A stretch of DNA of 64,000 nucleotides from Mikania micrantha (lineage: Eukaryota > Streptophyta > Magnoliopsida > Asterales > Asteraceae): contig CM018682.1 in NCBI GenBank assembly GCA_009363875.1, forward strand, positions 52,893,372-52,957,371, given 5' to 3'. Every line of letters starts with the position of its first letter. Within the stretch, counting starts at the first letter, position 1. This document shows, one piece after another, positions 11,710 through 23,282 of the stretch. The notes beneath the pieces are model-generated. The model was given only the letters and a program-made list of their open reading frames with translations, had not been told where the DNA came from and ran no database searches. Position numbers and translations under genes: made by a program.

Positions 11710-12478
11710 TCTCATGCACGAGTTCAGGGCTAGTTAGTTGGCTTTCGCCTACTTCTTCCCAGTATATAGGTGATCGGCACATGCGCCCATAAAGCGCTTC
11801 AAACGGTGCAAATTTAATATTGGTGTGATAATTTTTGCAGTAGGAGAACTCTACAAGTGGTAAATAATGCTCCCAACTGCTGTCGAAATCTCAGATATGC
11901 CTTGAGCATGTCTTCTAGTGTCTGTATTGTTCATTCAATCTTTCCATCGGTCTACGGATGATATATAGTGCTCATATACAATCTCATGCATAATGCCTTA
12001 TGTAAGGACTTCCAAACGTGCGTCGTGAATATACTGTCATGGTTGGAGATTATAGAGATTGTTACTCCGGGTCGAGTGACTACTTCCTTTAGATAAATTC
12101 GGGTCAATTTATCCAGTTTGTCATTTTCTTTGATGGAAAGGAAATGTGCGGACTTGGTGAGTTGGTATACGATTACCCACATGGTAACGCAACCACTTGT
12201 GGTTTTGTGTAGTTTGGTGATGAAGTCCATGGAAATCTGCTCCCATTTCCATACGAGTATCTCGGACTTTTGAAGTATTGTTGATGGCTTCTGGTATTCT
12301 ACCTTAACCTTTGAACAAGTTAGGCACTTGCTCACTTAAGTCACGATGTCAGACTTCATGTTTGTCCACAAGTACGTAGTCTTTAGGTCAAGGTACATTA
12401 TTTCAGATGCAGGTTGTACGGAGTACCAGCTCTTATGATCTTCGTCCATCACTATGTTTATGAATCCTCTGTAATGTG
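11710..12478 (-). pseudogene. pol: Gypsy integrase fragment (minus strand), host of the E3 insertion
   Basis: Reading leftwards from about 12478: IVMDEDHKSWYSV, then a zinc segment ending KCLTCSKVKVEYQKPS. The core follows with MDFITKLHKT, AHFLSIKENDKLDKLTRIYLKEVV, ISIISNHDSIF and YMSTIYHP. The segment APFEALYGRMCRSPIYWEEVGESQL reads cleanly down to about 11715 (ELVHEM), where the E3 LTR end interrupts it. In SISNHD the second catalytic Asp region reads SNHD in place of SDRD. Frame changes lie between 11750 and 11950. The C-terminal part is not found elsewhere in the window. Confidence 0.88.
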
Positions 12479-12479
12479 T

Positions 12480-13576
12480 GTAACATTTGTATAATAGACG
12501 TATGTACGGACAACACTTGTAAACATTGGTTTGTATTTATAAGTTCGTTTGGCAATAACGGTATGAAAATTCAATGAGAAAAAGTAAATTTTTAACAACA
12601 TAACAATTAAGGCATGGGATTTTATCGATAACGAGGAATCTGATGTCAAACAAGTTTGCAAATAAATCATAATAAACAAAAAATGAACCAATGCTAAAAC
12701 ATAAACGATTGTGTGGAAATCAAATACAAAACAATAAAGGATAACGTTCGAGAATATTAAACTAATGGCTCAGTGGGAATGACAATTCACACGAATATAT
12801 CTGTGGATTTAACATTTTGAACGATATCTTATAATTAGAAAACTAAAACAGAAGGTAAAACAGTCTTCATGTTTGGAGCGCTCTCTCTCTACATTATCTC
12901 TCTAGAAACCCATATTTAAGCCTCTATCTACAAGCTCAAACTCCCTTTCTCTCTCTAAACTTTCAGAGCTCTCTCTCTACATTCTCTTTCTAGAAACCAA
13001 CACTCAAACTCTTCAAATCTCCATCAAAATGAGCAAACATGGTGTCTAAAAAATCCTCTCAATATAAGAAAGCTTGAAGTACAAAGGATCTGCCTTCAAA
13101 CAAGCTTGAACGATCAAGAAACTAGTGAGAAGGTTCGGTTCTTAGGGTTTTATAAACTCGAAAAATTCAAACATAAAAATTAGTACAACTACTTCAAAAC
13201 ACGCGAACTATCAACGAAATGGGACTAGAAAACTTTGGATAATCTTGATTTAAGTGTTTGAAGGATGGGCAATGGGTGCAGGTCAAATATGGTAGTATCG
13301 AAGGAAGAATGTGGTTGGAACCTTAGTATCGACAAATGAAGTTAGGGCTTGTTTTTCCATCGAACATAGCAATTTTGATGCTCCACTGAACCACCTTAGG
13401 TCGTCTATACTAGCAAGTTCGATGTTTTCCAAGTGGAAGGGATAAAGTCACGTCAATACAAAAGTACACGAAATTGACAAGTACTCGAAATACAAAGTCC
13501 ACGAAAAGTCAAAACTTGGTCTTCACATTGTCTCGAATTGATTTTGTCAGTCTTTGTGTTTAGGTTGGCCTCTACA
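12480..13576 (-). mobile_element. SIRE2 3' LTR (Copia, Sirevirus-like)
   Basis: The LTR start on the minus strand, TGTAGAGGCC, lies at 13576, directly after a polypurine tract. The other end is not clear: integrase sequence is readable to about 12478, so the LTR end lies at or just right of there. The segment 12870-13010 contains two copies of a CTCTCTCTACATT...TCTAGAAACC unit about 90 bp apart, which is GA-rich in the sense direction. No second LTR is in the window because SIRE2 is cut at 19040. Confidence 0.65.
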
Positions 13577-13592
13577 AACTCCCCCTAGACTA
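13577..13592 (-). other. SIRE2 polypurine tract
   Basis: The minus strand reads CTAGGGGGAGTT immediately before the LTR start TGTAGAGG. It is the primer site for plus-strand DNA synthesis and matches the SIRE1 tract CCAAGGGGAGTT in form and place. Confidence 0.85.
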
Positions 13593-13599
13593 ATGAAAT

Positions 13600-15590
13600 C
13601 AATCGATGGCAAGTGTAAATGAATGAGGACGAGCTCCTGCATATAGCTTGTGAGCCATCGCCAATGCAACGACTCTGGTGAACGGCTTCGCTTCCTTGTC
13701 ATAACATCCATAATTGCATATGGGGTTCTTGTGTAGCAATGTCATGTCATTCTTCCCAAACATAAACAAGTCTATAGGTTATAGATTGATGTAGTCATCT
13801 GACTTATCTCTCATGATAACTGCTGCATATGTAATCTCCTTGAAGTACCAAAAGCTGAAGTTCTTGAGTGAGTCATCAGGAACCCATGTGTGGACTGGGA
13901 TTGCTTTCTTTGTCTTGGAAGGAGGACACTTGACATAGATCCAGGGCTTTTTTTTGACAGGATACAGTATGCACTTTGACACAAATCTCTTCCTTTTGCT
14001 GTCTTCATAACACGAAAGTCTTTATCACACTGGTCCTTTAGGAACTTTTCGAGATATTAAGGAATACATCGTTGTTAATGCCTCGCAGATCAATATTTGG
14101 CAGTGAGAAAAAGTATTGAGGTCTTTTAAAACACTGCAATTTGCCATTGAACCTCTTAACCAGGTACAAGTGTTTATCTTTATCATACATCCAGCAAATG
14201 ACTATGGATCTATCATTGCGGACGGCGAACAAGTCTTTAGAGCTATCAGTGTTCGTGACATCAGGATTTTCCACATCGTCGTCTTTTCCCGAAGCAATTC
14301 AAGTCTTTTGCACTTTAGTGGGAGCAGGAGTCCAGTCCCTCCTCCTGTCAAACCAGCTCTCATTAACAGTTTCGAGCGAGTGACATCCTGTCCAAGTGCA
14401 TCGACATATTTGTTAGCATACAGATAGTCTACATAAGGTTCAGTGGATATGTTTCGAGTATGACATTTTGTGGTTCTTCTTCCAAAGATGCTCTTTAGGA
14501 AGATCCATGTAACTCTCCACGCTTCTGTTCACAAACAACATCGAAGATCGAATCCATAGAGATGTCCTTGAACATATCTCCGTATCCTTCGTTCTTCATC
14601 TCCTCTCTGAGACCCTTGAAGTAAAAATCATCTGGAAGGGTTTCGAATAGATAAAGATCGAGATCGTTGGAGGGTTTGCTCGAGGGAGAAGGATTCTAAT
14701 GTCATAACCGCCCTGATCATCATTGGGCTCATCATCATTCTTGCAAGGACCATCTTTACCCTGATCATCAGCTTTATCATCCTCATCATCATCATCATCA
14801 TCATCATATTTCTTCTCCTCATCTTTTTCATCATCCTTATTCTCTTCATCTTCTTTTTCTTTAGCGTCTTCCTTTTCTTTCTCATTATCATTCTTCTCTT
14901 CTTGAAGAACATGCTTAGATCCTTTAAGTGCTTCGATCTCTTTCTTTAGCTCTGCGTTCTCTTTCTTCAAGAGGCTGATATCTTTTCCTTACTTTTTCAG
15001 GTATTCAACAATCTTCAGCATACCATCTCTTAGATTCTCAATTATCAGGATTTTGGTAGCTGAATCTTGTTCCAATGCGAACACCCTCTCTTGAAGAAAT
15101 TCCAAGTCAATGGGCATGCTCTCGGGCACATAGAGTGATGGGGTTTGAAGTGGTGCCTTGCCCTTGTCAGTCTTTGGTTTCGGTGGTGGTGGAGGTTGAG
15201 AGAAGCGAAGAGGTGAAGGAGACTGAGGTGGTGAGGTTTGTGTGGGTGGAGGTGATAATGATTTTGATGGTTGGGATGGTGGTGGTTTGGTGGTTTGGAT
15301 ATGCGGTTGGGTGGTTTGGGAGGCTTTGACAATTTTGGTGGTTTGGGCTGTTGGGATGGTTTGGGTGATAGGAATGGTTTGGGTAGCAAGTGTGGGAGTG
15401 GTTTGAGGTGGAGGTGGTGAGGTCTGAGAGGATATGCCAGAGATCTTCTGTTTCTTAAGGCGAGGATCCCTTGGTCTCCTCAAAACCATCTTCAATCTTC
15501 TCTTTTTGGGAGTTGACTCCGGAGACAGGATGTAATCAGCATCTCTCTCATCAGTGTCTGCCAGAGTGCGAGGTGGTGTCATAATCAGTG
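13600..15590 (-). pseudogene. SIRE2 extra ORF, middle and C-terminal parts
   Basis: This region between RNase H and the 3' LTR is homologous in layout to the extra ORF of SIRE1. Reading leftwards: 15582-14989 is a Pro/Thr/Ser-rich segment (many PPPQT-type repeats) leading into a helix (PIDLEFLQERVFALEQDS...). A stop follows, then 14970-14596 holds a Lys/Glu coiled coil running into a long Asp run encoded by an ATC/GAT array. 14274-14038 is a C-terminal domain with WMYDKDKHLYLVKRF, and 13982-13779 a last piece with basic and aromatic residues. There is no signal peptide and no clear membrane helix, so calling it env would be unjustified. Function unknown. Broken by several frame changes. Confidence 0.75.
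14772..14812. repeat. (ATC)n run inside the SIRE2 extra ORF
   Basis: Tandem ATC/GAT triplets encode a run of Asp on the minus strand. SIRE1 has the same kind of run at about 29216-29230, so an acidic stretch is a shared protein feature as well as a simple repeat. Confidence 0.85.
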
Positions 15591-15656
15591 GCTCCTTAAC
15601 GAGCTCAGTTTCTCCATCAAAGACTCAGAGGAAGTGGCCATATCAGTTTCAGCTTC

Positions 15657-16485
15657 CTATGCAGATGTGGCAGCAGGAGCCTGATCATGTTCTTCTGCTG
15701 CGAAGGCCACTAGAGTACCTTCTTCATCAATTTCTTCCTCTAGTCCAACAAACGGTCTTCCGAATTTCTCCAATGGTCTAGCTCCAGAGAAGATCTTCTT
15801 TCCATTCTTATTCATGACCATGGAGGAGAATATGTCTTGATTCATCCTCTTCAAGGGAAGTGTCTCAACAGTAGGAATGAGGTTCTAATGTCTTTTATTG
15901 ATGATGATCTAAATAAATCTTGGAAATGCGAGAAACCCCTCCTTCCGTTTCCCTTTGATATTGTCGTACATGTAACAAAAGATCATGCGTGAAAAGTTGA
16001 AGTCCATTCCAAGAGCCATAGACACCGTGCATGAACTGAGGGTCTAATAGACACTGAGTCACTACATGCGCTAAATATCACCATTATGGGTGCATGAGCT
16101 TCTTCTCAGTAGGAGGATAGAGTCCCTCGCATCCCGTCCTAAGCAAGGCGCTCTAAATATGATCATGATCGAGCTCTACTGGATCAGAGTCCTTGTCACC
16201 AAATTGCAGGCGCTCTTTGATAATCTGCTCTGTAATAACAACAGACTGCCCTTGGACCTTTCCAATCAAACAAGCATGTCCATTGGCGTTAGTGTGTTTA
16301 GTTACTAAGTTCCAAAAGTCATGAATGAAGCTGGAGATCTCCACGAGACACTCCATCACAGCGAAATTGACAGGAAAGAGAATCGGTCCATCTACCATGG
16401 ACTTGAACATCATGTGTTTCTCGGGAAGTACACCGATATATGCAGTCATGTTGTGACGTGGAACAAATCTCAGTTCAGCTTCCAT
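15657..16485 (-). pseudogene. SIRE2 extra ORF, N-terminal part
   Basis: The frame 16485-16153 reads MEAELRFVPRHNMTAYIGVL, then an HDFWNLV segment and ACLIGKVQGQSVVITEQIIKERLQFGD. It aligns with the decayed SIRE1 segment at 31410-31040 (QDFWASA, then IRGKVLGHDVVISAEHIRRVCGF), so this is the start of the same family. A frame change follows. 15854-15657 is a further open piece (MKRMNQDIFSSMVMNKNGKKI...). The family is known to me mainly as hypothetical proteins in Asteraceae. Function unknown. Confidence 0.72.
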
Positions 16486-16559
16486 CAGAAAAAGAAACGG
16501 ACTAAGTTAGTGAAAAGTCAAATTAAAAATAAAAGTCAATGGCAAAAGTCAAATGTCAA

Positions 16560-17200
16560 AATTTAAAAGTCAAAATTCAAGTTCTCGAAAATTGGTAAGT
16601 TCTCGAAATAAATGGAGTTCATGAAATTTTACAGGTTCAGGAAATGTTACAAGTTCACGAAGGAAATAGAGTTCACGAAGTTATGGGGTTCACGAAGTTC
16701 ATCTAGTTCACGAAATGAGTTTCACGAACTAGGTTTCTCGAAATTGAGTTCACGAAAATTTGAAGTTCTCGAACCAGAACTTTTGTGAATTGTCTTTCCT
16801 TCATTACTTGTTCAATTTTGCTCCATTGAATTTCATTTTTGTCTCAAAATGCTCGGAATTGGAAAATGACCAACATATAAAAATGGGTTTCCAATTAGGA
16901 GTTGAATTTGATAAAAATCTATACCTAGCTTCGTCTAAGGATTTTCCTCGATAAAAATATCTCGGTCCACGAAGCAAAGTTCCCGAACAGGTTTTTCCTC
17001 GATAAATTTTATTCTAGCGATCAAAATTTGATAAAAATCTGTACCTAAGTTCGTCTAAGGAGATCTATAAGATAATCGGAGTGGAATGGTCAAAAGGTTT
17101 CTAGAAATGAAAATTGCCTATGTAAGTGCTATGGGAGTTCACGAAGCAAAGTAACCGAATGAGGAGGTATTCGTAGTATTTATAGACACACGGAGTACAC
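16560..17200 (-). repeat. GTTC(A/T)CGAA repeat cluster upstream of the SIRE2 extra ORF
   Basis: At least a dozen copies of AGTTCACGAA or AGTTCTCGAA, spaced about 15-30 bp apart, are densest at 16575-16770. A larger duplicated segment around 16900-17060 repeats ATTTGATAAAAATCT...TTCGTCTAAGGA. The unit is a near-palindrome (TTCNCGAA). The region is non-coding spacer between RNase H and the extra ORF. Confidence 0.85.
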
Positions 17201-18488
17201 GAAAAAAGTTCGTGTATTGACTTAGTGTACTATTTTTCAAATACCTAATTTCGAGAACTTTTAATTATTAAAAAAATTTCTAAGTAAATAAAATAAAATA
17301 TAATATAATATAATAAAATAAACTCAAGAACTTTGGACGAGTTCAAGGTTAAATCGGTTCAATTTTGTGGAAATCTTTATCTAAGATTTGACAACCTTAT
17401 AATAATTTCTTATAGAAACCCAACTTTTAAAAATATTTATACCCCACCAATGATTTCACTCGCTTATCCATATTTCAAAGATATGATTTATGATCGAAAT
17501 TTTTCTAAAGGTTTTTCTGAAAATCCTTTTGGGAAGTTTATGGGCAATCAGACATGTTATCCAGATCTACATGCAACCTATCAATTTTGCAAAATATTTT
17601 GTTTCAAAACATGATTGTGTTTAAAAGAACTTAAAAGGTTTTGACAGAGTTTTAAGGTGAGAAAAGAAAGAATAAATTCATTAGATTAGAATCAAGAACA
17701 AGAAGGGGTTATATCGTCTTCGTGCACATTGGCATCTTTTATTTTACTGATCTGCAGGCACATTGGTCTTAACATCACACATCCAGGTCTTTGCTTACGC
17801 AAAACAGATGATGCTTTAGTTAGTATTTTCTGCTTTTTGTTCCCACAAAATATAGAAAATACCCGAGTTTTCTCAAAATGATTTCAAGTTTATCAAAACA
17901 CAATCTTATTTTGACTTAAGGATTTCTACAACAAGTCAAATAGTTATTGCATTTGTCCGGTTATTCTGATTTTCCAAGACTTATCACTTATTTATATTTT
18001 AATATTTTTGAGTGATAATGTCTAATCTTCTTATTGGAAAACGTGCTTTTATTCCTTACTGATTTATAGTTATCAAAAGTTGTTATTCCTAAGAAATTAT
18101 ACTAAGATAGTGAATATCTGAGTGTGAGAAATCATTTCACTTCCCATTAAACCACTTTGCCTAACTGTCCAAATAAAATCTTTTTGTGTTTTTCTTAAAT
18201 TTTAATAAGGTAAAATCTTTTTGTATTTTTCTGAAATTTTAAAAAGGAAAAATATTTTTGTATTTTTCATAAATTCCATTCCCCCTAAACTTATAAATCG
18301 TCTTAAAAACTAAAAATCATTTTGTTCTTTTTCTAAATTTTCTAAACTTGTAAACATACTCAAAAATAGAAAATTTCTTGTTCCTTTTTTTAAATTTTCT
18401 CCCTCTAAATTTGTGATGTATAAATTAAATTAAAAACAAAACACAAATTTTAATGTATTTACAAAAACATTATTTTAATCAAAAGTTA
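17201..18488 (-). other. SIRE2 non-coding spacer
   Basis: AT-rich, with an A/T-only tract at 17283-17325. Polypurine-like boxes in the sense direction, complement of CCATTCCCCCTAAAC (18278-18292) and TTCTCCCTCTAAA (18399-18411), resemble the functional tract at 13577. Multiple such tracts after RNase H are a known Sirevirus feature. Several CTTTTTGT(G/A)TTTTTC units lie at 18180-18270. No coding sequence seen. Confidence 0.6.
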
Positions 18489-19040
18489 TTAGTTTGAGTG
18501 AGGGGAGCTGGTGGTGGAAGCGAGCTGTATCGAACGGTTTAGTGAAAAGATCCGCAAGATTGTCATATGATTGGACCTTTTCATGATGAATAAGTTTATG
18601 TTCGAAACAGACCCGGATAAAGTGAATCCGGATATCAATGTGTTTAGTTTTGGAGTGTTGTACCGGATTATTGGCGATCTAAAGAGCTGCTTCATTATCC
18701 TAGTAAATAGGAGAGTCAAGAAAATTCAAACCATAATCGAGAAGCATTTGTTGCATCCAGATGACCTGAGAGCAACAACTAGAAGCAGCGACATACTCAG
18801 CTTCTGCAGTGGAGTTAGACACGGTAGTTTGCTTCCTGCACTGCCATGATACAAGGCGATCTCCCAGAAACATACATCCACCTGTGGTTGACTTCCTGTC
18901 TAAATTGGAACTGCGAAAATCACTGTCATAGTAAGCAAATAATTTGAACTCAGAGTTCTTAGTATACCATAAACTGAGACGAGGTTTCTTGACAAGGTGA
19001 CGAAAGATCCTCTTGACAGCAATCAGATGAGAACCCTTTT
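18489..19040 (-). pseudogene. pol: SIRE2 Copia RT end and RNase H
   Basis: From about 19040 leftwards: SQKGSHLIAVKRIFRHL (end of the RT/connection), SEFKLFAYYDSDF (first RNase H aspartate region), STTGGCMFLGDRLVSWQCRKQ, NSTAEAEYVAASSCCSQVIWMQQML. After a one-base frame change near 18700, the segment with KTKHIDI and the ADLFTKP motif follows to a stop near 18489. This order is typical of Ty1/Copia. The 5' side is cut at about 19040 by the E7 LTR, so gag, protease, integrase and most RT are missing. Confidence 0.9.
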
Positions 19041-21147
19041 GTGACAGTTGCATACGAGAATTACGTCATAAGTGACGTGAGCACATTTGATCATTCTAGA
19101 AATCCACGTTGTTTTAATACTTGTAATTGTTACAGAATGATAGTAGGTGAGAAATGATGAACGTGGACGAAAACCGTGCACAAAACGGAGTCCTGGACTG
19201 GCCGGAATCGAAAAACGAAGAAAAATCACTAAGTGTTGGTCGACTGGACTCATCGCGGTACGCGATGATTGCAAAATATCTAAGATTCCTCCGGATTTCT
19301 CCGCGGTACGCGAAGCCCCTTTTGGCTTTTGGTCGCGGTACGCGACGAGTATGGCGGTGGAGAAATCTGATCTACTTCATCAGATTTCATGCAGAAGAAG
19401 TTATTTTCTTCTTCTTGCGTAAACTCGACCCACCAGGTGAAGAAACAACCATTTCCATCATCTAAACTCTTTTCTGAAGCTGCCAGAATCCATCAATTGC
19501 ACCCGTGAACGTGTTTACAGGTTCTGATCGTTGTTTTGAAGCCAGATATCCGTCATATTATGTAACGATCCGTTTAAACCTTCTAGTTTGATTTTGATTG
19601 ATTAGATCTTGATTTTGAACATAATGAGATAGTTAGGATTGTTGATTATTGCTTAGATGATGGCTAGGATTGATTATAAATGAAGAACACGAAGTTCTAA
19701 CGGTTAAATCCTTGTTTTGATCCGTTGTAATGCCCAATTTGCATGAAATCATACCCATGATTATAATGGTTTAAACCATTTGATTATGACAATGTAGGTG
19801 ATTAGTTTGATTAATCTTTGAAATGCAAAGGTTAAATCTAAGTGTTTCAAACTAATCACAATCATTAACATACTCATTGGAATGATTATCTGATGTTTGT
19901 GATAACAGTCAGATTAGTATGTTAAATCTGGTTATTTCACCTATTCTGATGCTACATTTTGATATTTCATGATATTTGGGTAATCAATAATAAGGATTAA
20001 TCATTTTCTAAGCCATTAATCTATCTAGAAATTTGTTATGGCATCATAATCAACAACATTAACTATTTGATTAATCTGAGATTATTCTGATTAATCCAAA
20101 GCGTCATCAACTTTGTGTTAGGAATCTAATGCAATGTAGGTTCCTACATTATCATACATTGTATGATATAATATCAAATTAATTATTTAAGCATTTAATA
20201 TCGAGTTGATGATTTACTAAGCAATGTCTTTGACATTGAACGTTCAGAAAGATCTAATCAGTAAACTAGAACATAAATAACTTATTAAATATAACTAAAT
20301 GCAGAATCATCTCTGTATTATCAGTTTGGTGATACTCTGCTACACCTATATTATCAGGTGAGTTTCGTACAACCCCTTTTACTTTTAATCTTTTATAAAC
20401 ATCGGGGAAACTCTGCAAACTGTTGTCTGAACATATGATATGCATCAATGATATCTGTGTGATTTCATGTGATTTTGTGGGATTTCATGGGATTTTGCCT
20501 GTAGACTGAACTCTATCATGGAACTGAAAGTCCTCATTTTTGAACTGTATCTAGTGAACCCATGTGTGGCCGAGCAGAAACCATTGATAGTACTATTGGT
20601 TGACACCCCATTCGCTGGGAGGGTTGCATCTCCCCTTGTGTGAATGTTTGTTATCTGTTTCCTGAACTTCTTAATGGTGTGATAGATATTAAGATAATGA
20701 GGCACTAAGATATGTACCGACGGGTAATATCTTGAGACAGACTAGACGTCCGAAAGGAACTAGATACAGGTCCCATGGTTATCCGGAACTGAACTTTTGA
20801 GAACGTGCTTATCATATCATATTGTTTTAAATTGAACTGTCGATCTCACCAGCTTTGTGCTGACGTTTCAAACTTAATTCTTTTTGCAGGGAGACAGTGA
20901 CACTCGGTGAGGCAGCACTTCAAACACTAGTAATTAAATAAGTTAGTTGTGTAATAAACTTAGTTGTAAATTATGATACTGATTGTAATGACGAAACCCT
21001 GTACTGTATTTATTTTAAGTTAATCTGTGTGCTTATGATATCGGTTCAAGTAAGTCACCCCTCATCTCGGAGACATCACCACTATGCTTCCGCAACCGAT
21101 TCAGTGACGTCAGACCATACACGAGGTGACGAGGGGTGGGGGTGTGA
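19040..21147 (+). mobile_element. E7 LTR (Gypsy)
   Basis: Copia sequence stops at about 19040. The end near 21147 reads GAGGGGTGGGGGTGTGAC, the usual 3' end of this LTR type with a decayed last base. The segment 20555-21147 parallels 4785-5430 in the E1 LTR. It includes a hairpin (20609-20646), a short CATAT run (20813), a splice-like TTCTTTTTGCAGGG (20878) and the CATCTCGGAGAC segment. Three TCGCGGTACGCGA palindromes lie at 19253-19345. The left boundary is uncertain by about 10 bp. Confidence 0.7.
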
Positions 21148-21413
21148 CTGAGCACAGTTCTTCACCCACACAAATCATAGATATCCCAGTAGTCAAGGAT
21201 TTTCCTGAAGTTTTTCCTGAGGATATATCAGGATTACCCCCAGTGAGACAAGTTGAATTTCGAATCGACTTAATTCCAGGTGCAGCACCTGTTGCTAAAG
21301 CCCCGTATCGGCTTGCACCATCCGAAATGCAAGAACTTTCAGGTCAATTGCAAGAACTGTTAGACAAAGGTTTTATCAGACCTAGTTTCTCACCCTGGGG
21401 AGCACCTATTAAG
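21148..21413 (+). pseudogene. pol: E7 Gypsy RT N-terminal fragment
   Basis: Directly after the LTR end, the frame reads [23 protein letters not shown], then [45 protein letters not shown] and SPWGAP, which is the start of Gypsy RT. Primer site, gag and protease are absent between LTR and RT, so this is a deletion derivative. It stops at WGAP, where minus-strand integrase of E4 begins. Confidence 0.9.
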
Positions 21414-21461
21414 GCATTTAGCCACAAACTTTGGCACAATTAAGGCATTTAGCCACAAACT
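21408..21461. repeat. 23-bp direct duplication at the E7/E4 junction
   Basis: ATTAAGGCATTTAGCCACAA plus three more bases occurs at 21408-21430 and again at 21439-21461, with 8 bp between. The second copy belongs to the E4 integrase; the first sits at the join to the E7 RT fragment. This looks like a repair or template-switch scar. Confidence 0.85.
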
Positions 21462-22437
21462 CAGCAATAGCCTTCTTAATTCCAGGCCACCAGTATAAGA
21501 GTCTAAGGTCTTGATACATTTTGTCAGCTCCCGGGTGGATTGAGTAATGAGACTTATGTGCTTCATCCATAATCATCATCCTATAATCATCCTTGTTCGA
21601 TATCCACAACCGATTCAAATAATACATCAAACCATCATCCTTAGTTTCCAATTGTAATTCGGCCCCGTAAGACATCTCATATTTTAGGCTATCTTGAGCC
21701 AATGTGTGTTGTTGGGCCGTGAGAACATCGTTACGAAGATTAGTGTGCACTCGGACACTATGGATTTGAACATGACTCGTGCGACTAAGCACATCTGCTA
21801 CTGCATTCGCTTTACCAGGATGGTAGCGAATTTCACAGTCATAATCATTCAAAAGTTCAACCCATCTCCATTGTCTACTATTAAGTTCTTTCTGATTGAG
21901 AATATGCTGCAAAATTTTATGATCTGTAAAGACTACACACTTAGTGCCATAAAGATCATGTCTCCATATCTTCAAAGCAAACACGACTGCACCAAGTTCC
22001 AAGTCATGTGTAGTGTAATTCTTTTCGTGAATTTTCAACTGTCTCGATGCATATGCCACAACCTTTCCCCTTTGCATTAGAACACAACCAAGACCTAGGT
22101 TGGATGCATCACAGTAGACCACAAAATCATCATTTCCATCAGGCAGTGTCAAGACAGGAGCATCACAAAGTTTCTGCTTCAGGGTCTGAAATGCCTCTTC
22201 TTGCTTTGGTCCCCACTCATAAGGCCTATTCTTTTGAGTTAAAGAAGTGAGAGGGACAGCAATTGTGGAGAAGTTTGAAATAAACTACCGATAATAACTG
22301 GAAAGTCCAAGAAATGATCGAATCTTCGTTGGTGTCTTTGGTTTACTCCAATTCTTCACCGCTTCAATCTCTGCAGAATCTACCTGAACACCCTTTTCAT
22401 TGACTATGTGTCCCAAGAATTGAACTTCCTTAAGTCA
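21414..22437 (-). pseudogene. pol: E4 Gypsy RNase H and integrase N-terminus
   Basis: From about 22437 leftwards: the RT thumb and RNase H lead-in, with a stop near 22288. An open frame 22152-21418 follows with [68 protein letters not shown] and ADVLSR. The integrase zinc region has HKSHYSIHPGADKMYQDL and the final CLNCAKV. The element is cut here, so the catalytic core, the C-terminal tail and the 3' LTR of E4 are missing. Confidence 0.93.
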
Positions 22438-23282
22438 TTATTCACACTTGGAGAATTTGGCATACAGTCGTTCTTCTCTTAAGATCTCCAAAACCATCTT
22501 AAGGTGTTGCTCGTGCTCTACTTTGCTCTTGGAGTAAATCAAAATATCGTCAATAAATACAATCACAAATTTATCCAAGTATGGCTTGCAAACACGGTTC
22601 ATGAGATCCATGAAAACCGTTGGTGCATTGGTAAGGCCGCAGGGCATTACCAGAAACTCAGAATGGCCATATCTTGTTCTAAAAGTCGTCTTGAGAATAT
22701 ATCTTCATGTACACGAAGCTGATGATACCCAGACCTAAGATGGATCTTTGAAAACCATGCCGAGCCTTGAAGTTGATCAAAAAGATCATCGATGCGTGGC
22801 AGAGGATATCGATTCTTAATAGTCAGCTTGTTCAACTCGCGGTAGTCGATGCACATTCGGAATGACCCGTCCTTCTTCTTGACAAACAGGACCGGTGCAC
22901 CCCATGGCGGATGGATCGGGCGAATGAATCCCTTGTCAGTCAGTTCTTGTAGTTGGCTCGCCAATTCCTGTAACTCCAAAGGCGCAAGTCTGTAAGGAGC
23001 TTTGGGGACTGGTGGAAGACCCGGCAAGTCATCTGGAAATACTTCAGGAAAATCTCTTATCACAGGAACGTCTTCAATGCTCTTTCCTTTCTCCTTCTTC
23101 TCCACAACATGTGCTAAAAATGTTATACATTTCTTCCTAAGGTACTTGAGTGCTTTGGTGCACGACTTTAACTTAAGACCTTTACCAGAAGTTTCCCCAA
23201 AAACTCTTAGAGTTTCACCCGAAGGTAAGGGAATACGAATATATTTTTCATGAGAAACAATTTTCGCTTTGTGGGTGGCTAA
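22438..23282 (-). pseudogene. pol: E4 Gypsy reverse transcriptase
   Basis: An open frame 23105-22647 holds [49 protein letters not shown], the [19 protein letters not shown] block and [15 protein letters not shown], where the first catalytic Asp is His (KIHL for KIDL). About 13 residues are missing after GLPP. A frame change near 22650 leads to 22647-22438, with [21 protein letters not shown] and the catalytic [10 protein letters not shown] intact. The protein continues from gag-protease after a stop at 23283-23285. Confidence 0.93.

Noticed and set aside
14628..14912. Met/Lys-rich frame overlapping the acidic coiled-coil frame of SIRE2
   Set aside because: It is a shifted-frame shadow of the GAT-rich acidic stretch; the acidic frame has homologous layout in SIRE1.
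19147..19465. Two overlapping plus-strand frames in the E7 LTR
   Set aside because: No recognisable domain, overlapping in different frames, inside an LTR.
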